Origin: Gammaproteobacteria bacterium | GTDB lineage: Bacteria; Pseudomonadota; Gammaproteobacteria; SZUA-140 | Direction: 5' to 3' | Length of the DNA: 6,023 bases | NCBI GenBank assembly: GCA_026994735.1 | Contig: JALWQD010000339.1 | Location: forward strand, 6,023-12,045 | Translations under genes and position numbers: made by a program | Shown here: piece after piece, positions 1-6,023 of the stretch | Layout: every line of letters starts with the position of its first letter | Numbering within the stretch: the first letter of the stretch is position 1 | The notes under the pieces: model-generated | What the model saw: the letters and a program-made list of their open reading frames with translations, nothing else | What the model was told of the DNA's origin: nothing | Databases searched by the model: none

Positions 1-298
1 TGCGGCCACCAAAGACACCGTTTTGGCAGACGATGACCTGATCACCCGGCTCGACCAGGTTGGCGAAACAGGTTTCCATTCCCGCAGACCCTGGAGCCGA
101 CACCGGCATTGTCAGTTCATTTTCTGTCTGGAAAGCATATTTCAGGAGCTCCTTGAGCTCTTCCATCATCGTGATGAAGGCGGGATCCAGGTGACCAATA
201 GTCGGCCGTGACATCGCTTCGAGAATGCGCGCTGAAACATCGGATGGACCAGGCCCCATGAGTGTACGAGTGGGCGGATGAAAAGAACGAATCGTCAT
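1..298 (-). CDS. Serine/alanine-glyoxylate aminotransferase, class V, N-terminal part
   Basis: Seen: an open frame from ATG at 298 runs off the window edge after 99 codons, beginning MTIRSFHPPTRTLMGPGPSD. The LMGPGPSDVS segment (residues 13-22), RPTIGHLDP (31-39) and the SAPGSAGMET stretch (67-76) are typical of the N-terminus of class V PLP-dependent alanine/serine-glyoxylate aminotransferases. The GS(A)GMET segment normally lies at the cofactor phosphate site. The PLP lysine lies beyond the window, so an intact active site cannot be confirmed. Family role: transfers an amino group from serine or alanine to glyoxylate, giving glycine. Context: it starts 9 bases after the glcF stop with an AGAGG ribosome site, so it is very likely co-transcribed with glcDEF and uses their product. 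The amino donor cannot be decided from this fragment; a related class V enzyme is a less likely alternative. Confidence 0.88.
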   Translation of the reverse strand, partial: MTIRSFHPPTRTLMGPGPSDVSARILEAMSRPTIGHLDPAFITMMEELKELLKYAFQTENELTMPVSAPGSAGMETCFANLVEPGDQVIVCQNGVFGGR

Positions 299-304
299 GA
301 GAAA

Positions 305-309
305 CCTCT
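305..309 (-). promoter_or_regulatory. Ribosome binding site of the aminotransferase, overlapping the glcF stop
   Basis: On the minus strand the sequence reads TAGAGG TTTCTC ATG. The AGAGG shares two bases with the glcF TAG stop (308-310) and sits 6 bases before the ATG at 298. A ribosome finishing glcF would cover this site, which suits coupled translation. It also supports the ATG at 298 as the true start. Confidence 0.7.
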
Positions 310-1558
310 ATTTTGTTGGATGTAAATGGAAGTCGTGTCTTTCTGCGACGGGCAGACAGCGCTCAAGTAACTGTAGCCAGTGGACAACGGGACGGTCTGC
401 AGCCTCGGCCAAATGTAGCAAACAACCAATATTAGCTGTTGCCAATTGCAGCGGTTCCGCTGCTGTCAATGCGGCCAGTTTCCTTGCCAGTAATGCCTGC
501 GAAAGTTCTGGCTGTAGAAGACTGTATGTCCCGGCTGCACCACAGCAGAGATGACTTTCAGAAACCGGTTTTAACACAAACCCCATGCCTTCAAGAATAC
601 CTTCAACAAGACCCGGCTGGCCGAGCCCGTGTTGCAAGGTACACGGCGCATGGAAGGCAATCTCCGCCTGATCTTTATCGGCTAATGACCAGGCAGACAG
701 ATCTTCGCCGGCAATTACCTCGCTAATATCACGTACAGGTAAACGCGCCTTGTCACCGACTTTGGCAGGTAGCAGACGCTGATAGTCTTTCATCATCAAA
801 CTGCAGGCACTGGATGTGCTGAGTATGGCTTCGACACCGTCGTCCTGCCACGGCTGCCAGCGAGCAATATTTTGACGTATAAAACCACGCGCTTCAGCAG
901 GTGCATCAAGGTGTTGACTCACCGCACCACAACAGCCGGCCACTCTGATCAGGGAAATACCCAATGCATCCAAAACACGTGCGGCGCGGAGATTAATATC
1001 GGCACGTAAAGCTTCCTGGACACAACCGTCAAGAATGAGCATCCGCCGGGCATGCCGCACTGCCGGCCAACAGCTCTCCGAGTTCTCTGCCAGGGCAACT
1101 GTCGGCATGGCGGCGCGTATCTTTGGCGGCACGATGACACGCAACAGCGGTAGCCATTGATACAACCTGCGCACACGGCTGCTGTAAGGAAGAATCTTCC
1201 GTAATAACCAGCGCATGCCCTGCTCATACCAGGGTCGTTGAAACTTTTTTTCAAGCTCCGTTCGGCCCAGTTCCAATAATTCACTATAGCGAACCCCTGA
1301 GGGGCAGGTTGTTTCACAGGAACGACAGCTCAGGCAACGGTCCAGGTGCTGCTGACTCGATTGACTGACTGACTGTCCCTCAAAAATCTGTTTGATCAGA
1401 TAAATGCGCCCGCGCGGACCGTCCAGCTCATCAGCGAGGAGCTGGTAGGTCGGACAGGTTGCATTACAAAAACCACAATGAACGCAAGCCCGCAAGATTT
1501 CCTCAGCCCGTTGACCGGCTCGCGAAGATTGGTACTCAACCGTCAGGCGTGTTTGCAT
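308..1558 (-). CDS. glcF: Glycolate oxidase iron-sulfur subunit GlcF
   Basis: Electron-transfer subunit of the membrane-associated glycolate dehydrogenase GlcDEF, which oxidises glycolate to glyoxylate and probably feeds electrons to the quinone pool (family knowledge). The 416-residue protein carries two ferredoxin-like 4Fe-4S motifs: CVHCGFCNATCP (Cys 25, 28, 31, 35) and CLSCRSCETTCP (Cys 75, 78, 81, 85). Two CCG domains follow, with Cys 179 and CCG 209-211, then Cys 306 and CCG 338-340. The usual closing CxxC of each CCG domain is reduced to one cysteine (SSAC, NIGC). The sequence DELDGPRGRIYLIKQ after the first cluster is a strong family signature. I chose ATG at 1558, which shares its A with the glcE TGA stop; a TTG at 1564, two codons upstream, is possible but has no better ribosome site. 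Length is close to the roughly 407 residues of E. coli GlcF. No frameshift is seen. Confidence 0.96.
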   Translation of the reverse strand: MQTRLTVEYQSSRAGQRAEEILRACVHCGFCNATCPTYQLLADELDGPRGRIYLIKQIFEGQSVSQSSQQHLDRCLSCRSCETTCPSGVRYSELLELGRTELEKKFQRPWYEQGMRWLLRKILPYSSRVRRLYQWLPLLRVIVPPKIRAAMPTVALAENSESCWPAVRHARRMLILDGCVQEALRADINLRAARVLDALGISLIRVAGCCGAVSQHLDAPAEARGFIRQNIARWQPWQDDGVEAILSTSSACSLMMKDYQRLLPAKVGDKARLPVRDISEVIAGEDLSAWSLADKDQAEIAFHAPCTLQHGLGQPGLVEGILEGMGFVLKPVSESHLCCGAAGTYSLLQPELSQALLARKLAALTAAEPLQLATANIGCLLHLAEAADRPVVHWLQLLERCLPVAERHDFHLHPTK

Positions 1559-2631
1559 CAACAAGGCCCCGGCAAGGCCGCATAAAGGCGGCCACGATTG
1601 AATAACCCCTGAGGATCAAACACCTGTTTAATCCGCTGCTGCAAAGCCATCAGTGCTGGTGCTAGGGGTTGGTAAACCTCACCGTCTCTATCTCCGCCTC
1701 GAAAACAGTCAGCGCTGCCACCCATATTGCGACTCAACTGACGTATATCAGCAGCCGTGGCAGCACTCTTTAGCCAGCGCTGTGCCCCTCCCCAGTCGAT
1801 AATAAGATCACCATCAAACGGTGCTGCGGCAGCAGGAAGGGACAGACGCCAAAGCGGCTGCGATGACGAAAAAAAAGGCAAGCGCTGATCACGCAGACCT
1901 GACCAGAATGCCTTGGCAGCATCGTCAGCCATCAGCACAGCGCCTATTTCTTCACGGACAGTGCTGACAGCCTCTTGATTGCCTGACAAACGCACCATCA
2001 GCTGCCCTTGCTGCCAGGCCATGGCCGAGAGAGGCAGCGCAGCACAGGCCAGTCTTTGCATTTTCGTCAAAGCGGCAGCCTGATCACATGACTGGAGCAA
2101 GGTGATTTCAGTCGCGGCACAGGGAACAACCCGCAGCGATGCTTCAAGAATAACGGCCAAGGTGCCCATTGATCCGCTTAACAAGCGCGAGAGGTCAAAA
2201 CCGGCAACGTTCTTGACCACCTGGCCACCAAAAGAAAGCAGGCGACCTTGCCCATCGAGACAGCGCAGCCCCAAAACTGCATCACGTAAAGAACCGGCAA
2301 ATGGTCGCCGGGGGCCGGAAAGCCCGGCAGCAATCATGCCACCAAAAGTCCCACCAGCAGCATAGCAGGGAGGGTCAAAGGGCAACATCTGTCCTTTTTC
2401 TGCCAGTGCTGCCTGTAATTCCCGCAAGGGTGTTCCAGCACGTGCAGTAATGACCAGCTCTGTCGGGTCATAACTGACGATACCACAGTGCCCGGCGACG
2501 GACAGCACTTGACCACGACTGCGACGTCCGAGAAAGTCCTTGCTGGCACTGCCAACAATGGCCAATGCTGTCGAACGCGCCTGCGCCAGAATAATCTGCT
2601 CCTGCAAATGGATGCTGATATCCGCATCCAT
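1558..2631 (-). CDS. glcE: Glycolate oxidase FAD-binding subunit GlcE
   Basis: Second flavoprotein-like subunit of the GlcDEF complex, required for glycolate oxidation in E. coli. The 357-residue protein (E. coli about 350) has a short-form FAD_binding_4 domain. Visible blocks are GSASKDFLGRR (27-37), YDPTELVITARAGTPL (54-69), GGTFGGMIAAGLSGPRRP (93-110), and VVKNVAGFDLSRLLSGSMGT (138-157). The C-terminal half keeps the family blocks LPFFS (251-255), LIIDWGGAQRWLKS (276-289) and FDPQGLFNRGRLY (338-350). The ATG directly follows the glcD TGA (TGAATG), with a GGAG 9 bases upstream inside glcD; the gene ends in TGATG shared with glcF. A run of eight T in the coding strand (1869-1876) falls in the LPFFS region without breaking the frame. 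Confidence 0.96.
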   Translation of the reverse strand: MDADISIHLQEQIILAQARSTALAIVGSASKDFLGRRSRGQVLSVAGHCGIVSYDPTELVITARAGTPLRELQAALAEKGQMLPFDPPCYAAGGTFGGMIAAGLSGPRRPFAGSLRDAVLGLRCLDGQGRLLSFGGQVVKNVAGFDLSRLLSGSMGTLAVILEASLRVVPCAATEITLLQSCDQAAALTKMQRLACAALPLSAMAWQQGQLMVRLSGNQEAVSTVREEIGAVLMADDAAKAFWSGLRDQRLPFFSSSQPLWRLSLPAAAAPFDGDLIIDWGGAQRWLKSAATAADIRQLSRNMGGSADCFRGGDRDGEVYQPLAPALMALQQRIKQVFDPQGLFNRGRLYAALPGPC

Positions 2632-4113
2632 TCAGAAACGCTCCAGTTCAGGAAAAGACAGCTCACCGTCATGAACATGCATGGCTCCGAATTCGGCACA
2701 ACGTTGCAGCGTCGGAATAGCTTTGCCGGGATTGAGCAAGCCTTGCTCATCAAAGGCCTTTTTAATACCGTGATAGACAGCAAGCTCATCGGCACCGAAC
2801 TGACTGCACATGGCATCAAGCTTTTCGATACCAACACCATGCTCACCGGTTACCGTCCCACCAACGGCAACACAGAGTTCAAGAATCTTCTGGCCAAAAG
2901 CTTCTGTTTTTGCCAGCTCGCCAGGCTGATTGGCATCATAAAGTATCAGGGGATGAAGGTTACCATCGCCGGCATGAAAAACATTCGCAACACGCAGTCC
3001 GTATTCCTCAGACCACACTTTGATTTGTTTCAACACAGTCGACAAGCGGTGGCGCGGAATCGTCCCATCCATACAATAATAATCTGCTGATAAGCGCCCG
3101 ACAGCGGGAAAGGCGGCCTTGCGCCCGGCCCATAACCGTTGGCGCATCCGGTCATCGCGGGCAATAACAATATCCGTCGCCCCGGCCTCGAAAAAAAGCT
3201 TCTCAACACACTCAAGCTCGCTGGCAACTTCTGCGATGCTGCCATCCAGCTCACAGAGCAACAAGGCTGCAGCCGATGTCGGATAGCCAACATGAACAAA
3301 GTCTTCCGCCGCCTGGATAGCCAGCTGATCCATCATTTCCAGGCCTGCAGGCAGGATGCCGTTAGCAATAATATCGGTGACCACAGCAGCTGCTTTTTCT
3401 GTCGATTCAAAGGCGGCCATAAGAACAGAAACTTCTTTAGGTTTTGGTAGTAACCTTACTGTAACTTCAACGATTACTGCCAAAAGCCCTTCGGAACCAC
3501 ACATCAGGGCAAGTAGGTCATAGCCAGGGCTATCAAGAACATCCCCCCCCAGCTCGAGCAACTCTCCGGTGATAGTCAGAACCTTCAATCCCTGTACATT
3601 ATGCAGTGTCAAACCATATTTCAGGCAATGAACACCGCCTGAATTTTCAGCGACATTGCCGCCAATAGTGCAAGCAATCTGAGACGAAGGATCAGGCGCA
3701 TAGAACAGCCCTAAATCAGCAACCGCTTCCGAAATTGCCAAATTACGTACACCCGGTTCAACACGTGCCAAACGATTCTCTTTATCAATCTCGAGAATAC
3801 GGGTAAAACGGGCCAGGCTCAGTAAAATACCGTTGGCCAATGGCAATGCCCCCCCTGAAAGCCCGGTACCAGCCCCGCGGGCAACAACAGGAATCGCATA
3901 CCGGTAGCAGAGGCGCAAGATTTGTTGCACTTGTGCGACTGTCTCAGGCAAGCAAACGGCCATCGGCAACTGGCGATAAACAGATAGGCCATCACACTCA
4001 TAGGGGCGCAACTCTTCGATCTCGGTCAACAAGCCCTGTTTTGGCAACAGCGCCAGCAAAGAGTTCTTCAGCGCAGCAGGCAAGCAATCAGGCAGGGTAA
4101 GGCTGTCTGACAT
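2632..4113 (-). CDS. glcD: Glycolate oxidase FAD-linked catalytic subunit GlcD
   Basis: Catalytic flavoprotein subunit of glycolate dehydrogenase, belonging to the FAD-linked oxidase family that includes D-lactate dehydrogenases. From the chosen ATG it has 493 residues (E. coli 499). The FAD_binding_4 domain shows VARGAGTGLSGGALP (77-91) and DPSSQIACTIGGNVAENSGG (141-160). The FAD-oxidase C domain shows DYYCMDGTIPRHR (344-356), FHAGDGNLHPL (379-389) with its conserved histidines, and TGEHGVGIEK (422-431). The tail CAEFGAMHVHDG...FPELERF is diagnostic for GlcD rather than a lactate dehydrogenase. Start choice: ATG at 4113 has GAG 7 bases upstream (4121-4123); an in-frame TTG at 4125 would add four residues but lacks a ribosome site. 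It is the first gene of the operon, after a 93-base gap. A G8 run (3543-3550) and a G7 run (3849-3855) lie in frame. Confidence 0.97.
   Translation of the reverse strand: MSDSLTLPDCLPAALKNSLLALLPKQGLLTEIEELRPYECDGLSVYRQLPMAVCLPETVAQVQQILRLCYRYAIPVVARGAGTGLSGGALPLANGILLSLARFTRILEIDKENRLARVEPGVRNLAISEAVADLGLFYAPDPSSQIACTIGGNVAENSGGVHCLKYGLTLHNVQGLKVLTITGELLELGGDVLDSPGYDLLALMCGSEGLLAVIVEVTVRLLPKPKEVSVLMAAFESTEKAAAVVTDIIANGILPAGLEMMDQLAIQAAEDFVHVGYPTSAAALLLCELDGSIAEVASELECVEKLFFEAGATDIVIARDDRMRQRLWAGRKAAFPAVGRLSADYYCMDGTIPRHRLSTVLKQIKVWSEEYGLRVANVFHAGDGNLHPLILYDANQPGELAKTEAFGQKILELCVAVGGTVTGEHGVGIEKLDAMCSQFGADELAVYHGIKKAFDEQGLLNPGKAIPTLQRCAEFGAMHVHDGELSFPELERF
2641..2644 (-). promoter_or_regulatory. 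Ribosome binding site of glcE inside glcD
   Basis: The minus strand reads GGAG, then 9 bases ending in the glcD TGA, then the glcE ATG. Spacing is good for a Shine-Dalgarno site and supports the start at 2631. The GAG of this motif is also the codon for a glutamate in the glcD C-terminal PELERF. Confidence 0.6.
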
Positions 4114-4130
4114 ATCGGTTCTCAAAAGGC

Positions 4131-4156
4131 GGACTGATCATCAAGCATAGCAGTCC
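4131..4156. promoter_or_regulatory. Inverted repeat GGACTG-N14-CAGTCC upstream of glcD, possible operator
   Basis: Perfect 6-base arms at 4131-4136 and 4151-4156 are separated by 14 bases. The repeat encloses the candidate -10 hexamer and also contains a smaller palindrome, TGAT-C-ATCA (4135-4143). Placement over a promoter suits a repressor or activator site, and glycolate operons are often controlled by a GntR-type regulator (GlcC). No such regulator gene is in the window and the motif is not one I recognise. Six-base arms can arise by chance. Confidence 0.3.
4144..4152 (-). promoter_or_regulatory. Candidate extended -10 promoter element for the glc operon
   Basis: The minus strand reads TGC TATGCT, a TGn extension followed by a hexamer matching TATAAT at four positions. 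It lies about 30 bases upstream of the glcD ATG. No good -35 is visible: the 17-base-spaced hexamer is GTGTAA, matching TTGACA at three positions. An extended -10 can work with a weak -35 or an activator. The call is tentative. Confidence 0.3.
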
Positions 4157-4171
4157 ATTCGATCCTTTACA

Positions 4172-4189
4172 CCCGCTGCAAAGCAGGGG
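4172..4189 (-). terminator. Small GC-rich hairpin after the TPR-sulfotransferase gene, doubtful terminator
   Basis: The minus strand reads CCCCTGC TTT GCAGCGGG. CTGC pairs with GCAG around a TTT loop, and the stem continues as CCC/GGG with one bulged C. It begins 17 bases after the TAA at 4207-4209. No T tract follows, so it is not a standard intrinsic terminator; it could slow polymerase, protect the mRNA end or do nothing. A nearby GGGAATTTCCC palindrome (4187-4197) overlaps its edge. Confidence 0.2.
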
Positions 4190-4206
4190 AATTTCCCGGT
4201 CAGTGA

Positions 4207-5814
4207 TTATTTGCCGACATCGAAGGAACTACAGCCAAGCCCACGACGCAGTTCATCAAGCTCAGCGCTATAGTTCTTCCATTGGGCTACAGCTGTCTGA
4301 AAGAGTGGCTGCCGAACCTGTGTCGTGCTAATCGTCTTCACAGCACGTTTTGTGAGATGGAAATCAAGACAACGGTCTTCCCATGGCAAGCCACAAAACT
4401 CGAGCAAGCGTCGTGTCTGCCCCTGCTGGTCGGCAACCAGCTCTTCATATTGAAGATCAAGGATAAAACCAGGTAGCTGCTCATGCCAATGAGCCATCAA
4501 ATCGGCAAAAAGACCGTAAAAACGACCTATTTCATAAAGGTCATTGACGAAACGATGGATATCAGGAAAATATTGTCGATAGCAGGACAAGCCGGTATCC
4601 AGAGGATCTCGCCAACAACAGATCACGGAGGCTTGCGGGAACATCAGACGAATCATACCAATGTAGAAAAAATTGAATAACGTCTTGTCAGTGCCCCTTT
4701 CTTTGCTGCAAGTATTAAAGAAGCTCATCCTTTGCAGATAACTCTGTGCAAGCTTATCGATCATTGCACTGTCGCAACAAGCAACAGTGGGAAATTCGAG
4801 CTGGCTGTCAATAAGCTGACGTAAAACACCCACTTCACCGGCCCCGGCTACCTGCGTATGACTGGCCAAAATCTGCTCCACCAATGACGTCCCAGAACGT
4901 GGCAAGCCAACGATAAAAATCGGCCGTGCGTCGATCTGTTGGCCCGCACTCGGCTGTGCAAAAACAGCAGACTCAAACACCGTCTTGATTGAACAGACAA
5001 GTTCAACATCAGTCTCGATATCGTACTCATAACTGGCTCGAACTAATTGATTTGCCGTCCGCCAATGCTGGAAAGCCGACGAAAATTGCTGCAGATCCTC
5101 CGCAGCCTTACCGAGAGCGAAGTGTAGATGCATAGCAGATGTTGCACTGATCGACTCTGATTGACAGAGTGATTGCATTTGTTGCAAATCACTGTCTTCG
5201 ATATCCTGAAAGCGCTTAATACTGCTTAGTGAGCGATAAACATCAGCACGCTCAGGAGCCTTGGCCAGCACCTGCCGGTAGGCAGTCTCTGCGGCGCCCA
5301 GATCGCCAGTCATTTTAAGTGCGTGTCCAAGGTGAACACGGGCATCAAGATAATCAGGATTCAGTGCCAACGCCCGACGGAAAGCCTCAACAGCCTCATC
5401 AAGTTCCCCCTGGGCATGGAGGGAATTACCGAGATTATTATAAGCTTCGGCAGCATCGGGACAGATGGCGATAACCCGTCGATAATCAGCCATGGCCTCT
5501 TGCCAGCGTAACATCGCGGCAAAAGAAACGCCTCTGCTGAGCAGGTAATTAGGATTATCAGGAGCAGCCACAAGTGCGCTTTCCAGTAATTGCAGGGCAT
5601 TCTCATGGCGACCGACATGGCGTGCTACTGAAGCCAGCAAATAGAGTGCGTGCGGATGACCGGGGACAGCTGCCAGCACCTGACGATAGAGGTTTTCTGC
5701 ATCGCCCAGACGGCCCGCAGATTGATAGTGCTGGCCCTGCTCGAGAGCGGCCAAGAGCGGCGATAAAGTACGCTTCGAACTCTGTTGTTTACTCCGCCTG
5801 CCTTTTTTTTTCAT
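4207..5814 (-). CDS. TPR-repeat sulfotransferase family protein
   Basis: A 535-residue fusion. Residues 1-15 are lysine/arginine-rich (MKKKGRRSK), with no signal peptide or membrane span. About five TPR repeats fill roughly 22-200; the clearest is AEAYNNLGNSLHAQGELDEA followed by VEAFRRALALNP (122-153). The sulfotransferase domain starts near 297. Its 5'-phosphosulfate loop is GLPRSGTSLVEQILASH (303-319), a likely catalytic or PAPS-contacting lysine sits in TDKTLFNF (375-382), and the 3'-phosphate motif is RDPLDTGLSCY (402-412). The tail TTQVRQPLFQTAVAQWKNY is typical of the bacterial family. Role by family: sulfate transfer from PAPS to a hydroxyl of a glycan or protein, with TPRs probably binding the partner; the acceptor is unknown. 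ATG 5814 is the first start after an in-frame stop, but it lacks a close Shine-Dalgarno site and is followed by an A9 run. It follows a GT41-like gene by 12 bases. Confidence 0.9.
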   Translation of the reverse strand: MKKKGRRSKQQSSKRTLSPLLAALEQGQHYQSAGRLGDAENLYRQVLAAVPGHPHALYLLASVARHVGRHENALQLLESALVAAPDNPNYLLSRGVSFAAMLRWQEAMADYRRVIAICPDAAEAYNNLGNSLHAQGELDEAVEAFRRALALNPDYLDARVHLGHALKMTGDLGAAETAYRQVLAKAPERADVYRSLSSIKRFQDIEDSDLQQMQSLCQSESISATSAMHLHFALGKAAEDLQQFSSAFQHWRTANQLVRASYEYDIETDVELVCSIKTVFESAVFAQPSAGQQIDARPIFIVGLPRSGTSLVEQILASHTQVAGAGEVGVLRQLIDSQLEFPTVACCDSAMIDKLAQSYLQRMSFFNTCSKERGTDKTLFNFFYIGMIRLMFPQASVICCWRDPLDTGLSCYRQYFPDIHRFVNDLYEIGRFYGLFADLMAHWHEQLPGFILDLQYEELVADQQGQTRRLLEFCGLPWEDRCLDFHLTKRAVKTISTTQVRQPLFQTAVAQWKNYSAELDELRRGLGCSSFDVGK

Positions 5815-5825
5815 CGCCGTAACAT
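5811..5825 (-). other. Possible four-codon leader ORF overlapping the TPR-sulfotransferase start
   Basis: The minus strand reads ATG TTA CGG CGA TGA. Its ATG (5825) begins one base after the TAA of the upstream gene and its TGA overlaps the next ATG as ATGA. A GGAG at 5838-5841 is 12 bases before this ATG but 23 bases before the main start, which has no ribosome site of its own. The arrangement could pass ribosomes onto the main gene. It may be chance. Confidence 0.2.
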
Positions 5826-5826
5826 T

Positions 5827-6023
5827 TTAATTTTCGTCTCCATTTGCAACATATTGCGACCACATTTGCTGATAGGCATCCTCAATGCGCGCCGTCAATC
5901 CGGAGGCATCGCAGAGCGCCGAGTTCGCAACCTGCGCCCGTAATTCATGGCGTAACTGACGACGCCCGGATACATCCGCTGCCAGGCGCTCAACCGCTGA
6001 CAGATAGGCATCGCGGTCAGCGC
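5827..6023 (-). CDS. SPINDLY/O-GlcNAc-transferase-like (GT41) glycosyltransferase, C-terminal end
   Basis: Seen: an open frame enters from the window edge and ends at TAA (5827-5829), giving 64 residues starting ADRDAYLSAVERLAADVSGR. The block RRQLRHELRAQV (20-31), then SALCDASGL (34-42) and IEDAYQQMWSQY (46-57), matches the usual end of bacterial TPR-containing O-linked N-acetylglucosamine transferase-like proteins, which close with a LCDA segment and an (E)xAYRxMW motif. The UDP-sugar site and any TPRs lie outside the window, so activity and sugar cannot be judged; some other glycosyltransferase is possible. Family role: transfer of a sugar to serine/threonine of proteins, or related cell-surface glycosylation. 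The next gene, a TPR-sulfotransferase, starts 12 bases downstream, so the two are probably one operon. Confidence 0.72.
   Translation of the reverse strand, partial: ADRDAYLSAVERLAADVSGRRQLRHELRAQVANSALCDASGLTARIEDAYQQMWSQYVANGDEN

Noticed and set aside
439..726. Plus-strand open frames over the glcF region (also 297-554)
   Set aside because: They are antisense to glcF, have low-complexity translations and no known motif.
1363..1375. Three tandem GACT units inside glcF, a possible slippage site
   Set aside because: Too short to be a convincing phase-variable repeat; it encodes an ordinary serine/glutamine linker between the first and second iron-sulfur motifs.
2334..2846. A 170-codon minus-strand open frame across the glcD/glcE junction
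   Set aside because: It is in a different frame from both genes, which show continuous family motifs here; the translation has no domain signature.
2488..3090. A 200-codon plus-strand open frame opposite glcE and glcD
   Set aside because: It lies antisense to two well-recognised genes across their junction, has no recognisable motif, and its open length is explained by the codon use of the opposite strand.
3139..3450. A 103-codon plus-strand open frame antisense to glcD
   Set aside because: It lacks recognisable motifs and sits opposite a continuous, well-conserved GlcD sequence.
3543..3550. G8 run in glcD, plus G7 at 3849-3855 and T8 in glcE at 1869-1876
   Set aside because: All are in frame, and the flanking protein sequence matches the family on both sides. 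Metabolic genes are unlikely targets for phase variation, so these are treated as chance runs.
4123..4125. TTG as an alternative glcD start
   Set aside because: No ribosome site precedes it, while the ATG at 4113 has a GAG at suitable spacing.

Overview
The window reads like a proteobacterial chromosome segment, probably from a gammaproteobacterium. The glycolate oxidase proteins resemble the enterobacterial GlcDEF set closely in motifs, length and C-terminal tail, and the G+C content looks close to half. The organism cannot be named from the sequence. Every supported gene lies on the minus strand, so biological order runs from high to low coordinates. No tRNA, rRNA, CRISPR array or insertion sequence was seen.

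From 6023 down to 4207 is a protein- or glycan-modification block. It holds the last 64 codons of a protein resembling SPINDLY/O-GlcNAc-transferase-type (GT41) glycosyltransferases. Twelve bases later comes a 535-residue fusion of N-terminal TPR repeats with a C-terminal PAPS-dependent sulfotransferase domain. The acceptor of either enzyme is unknown.

From 4206 to 4114 is a short intergenic region. It holds a small GC-rich hairpin, a possible extended -10 promoter, and an inverted repeat around that -10.

From 4113 down to the window edge is a tightly packed glycolate operon: glcD, glcE, glcF, then the start of a class V, PLP-dependent aminotransferase of the serine/alanine-glyoxylate type. 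GlcDEF oxidises glycolate to glyoxylate. The aminotransferase would convert glyoxylate to glycine. Together they form the first half of a photorespiratory-type C2 salvage route, which is common in autotrophs that make 2-phosphoglycolate with RuBisCO, though it also occurs in heterotrophs. Junctions are stop-then-start (glcD/glcE), a one-base overlap (glcE/glcF), and a stop codon abutting the next ribosome binding site (glcF/aminotransferase), which strongly suggests one transcript with coupled translation.

The core operon is a known system. The less ordinary parts are the aminotransferase inside the glc operon, the adjacent TPR-glycosyltransferase/TPR-sulfotransferase pair with a possible four-codon leader at its junction, and the possible operator upstream of glcD.
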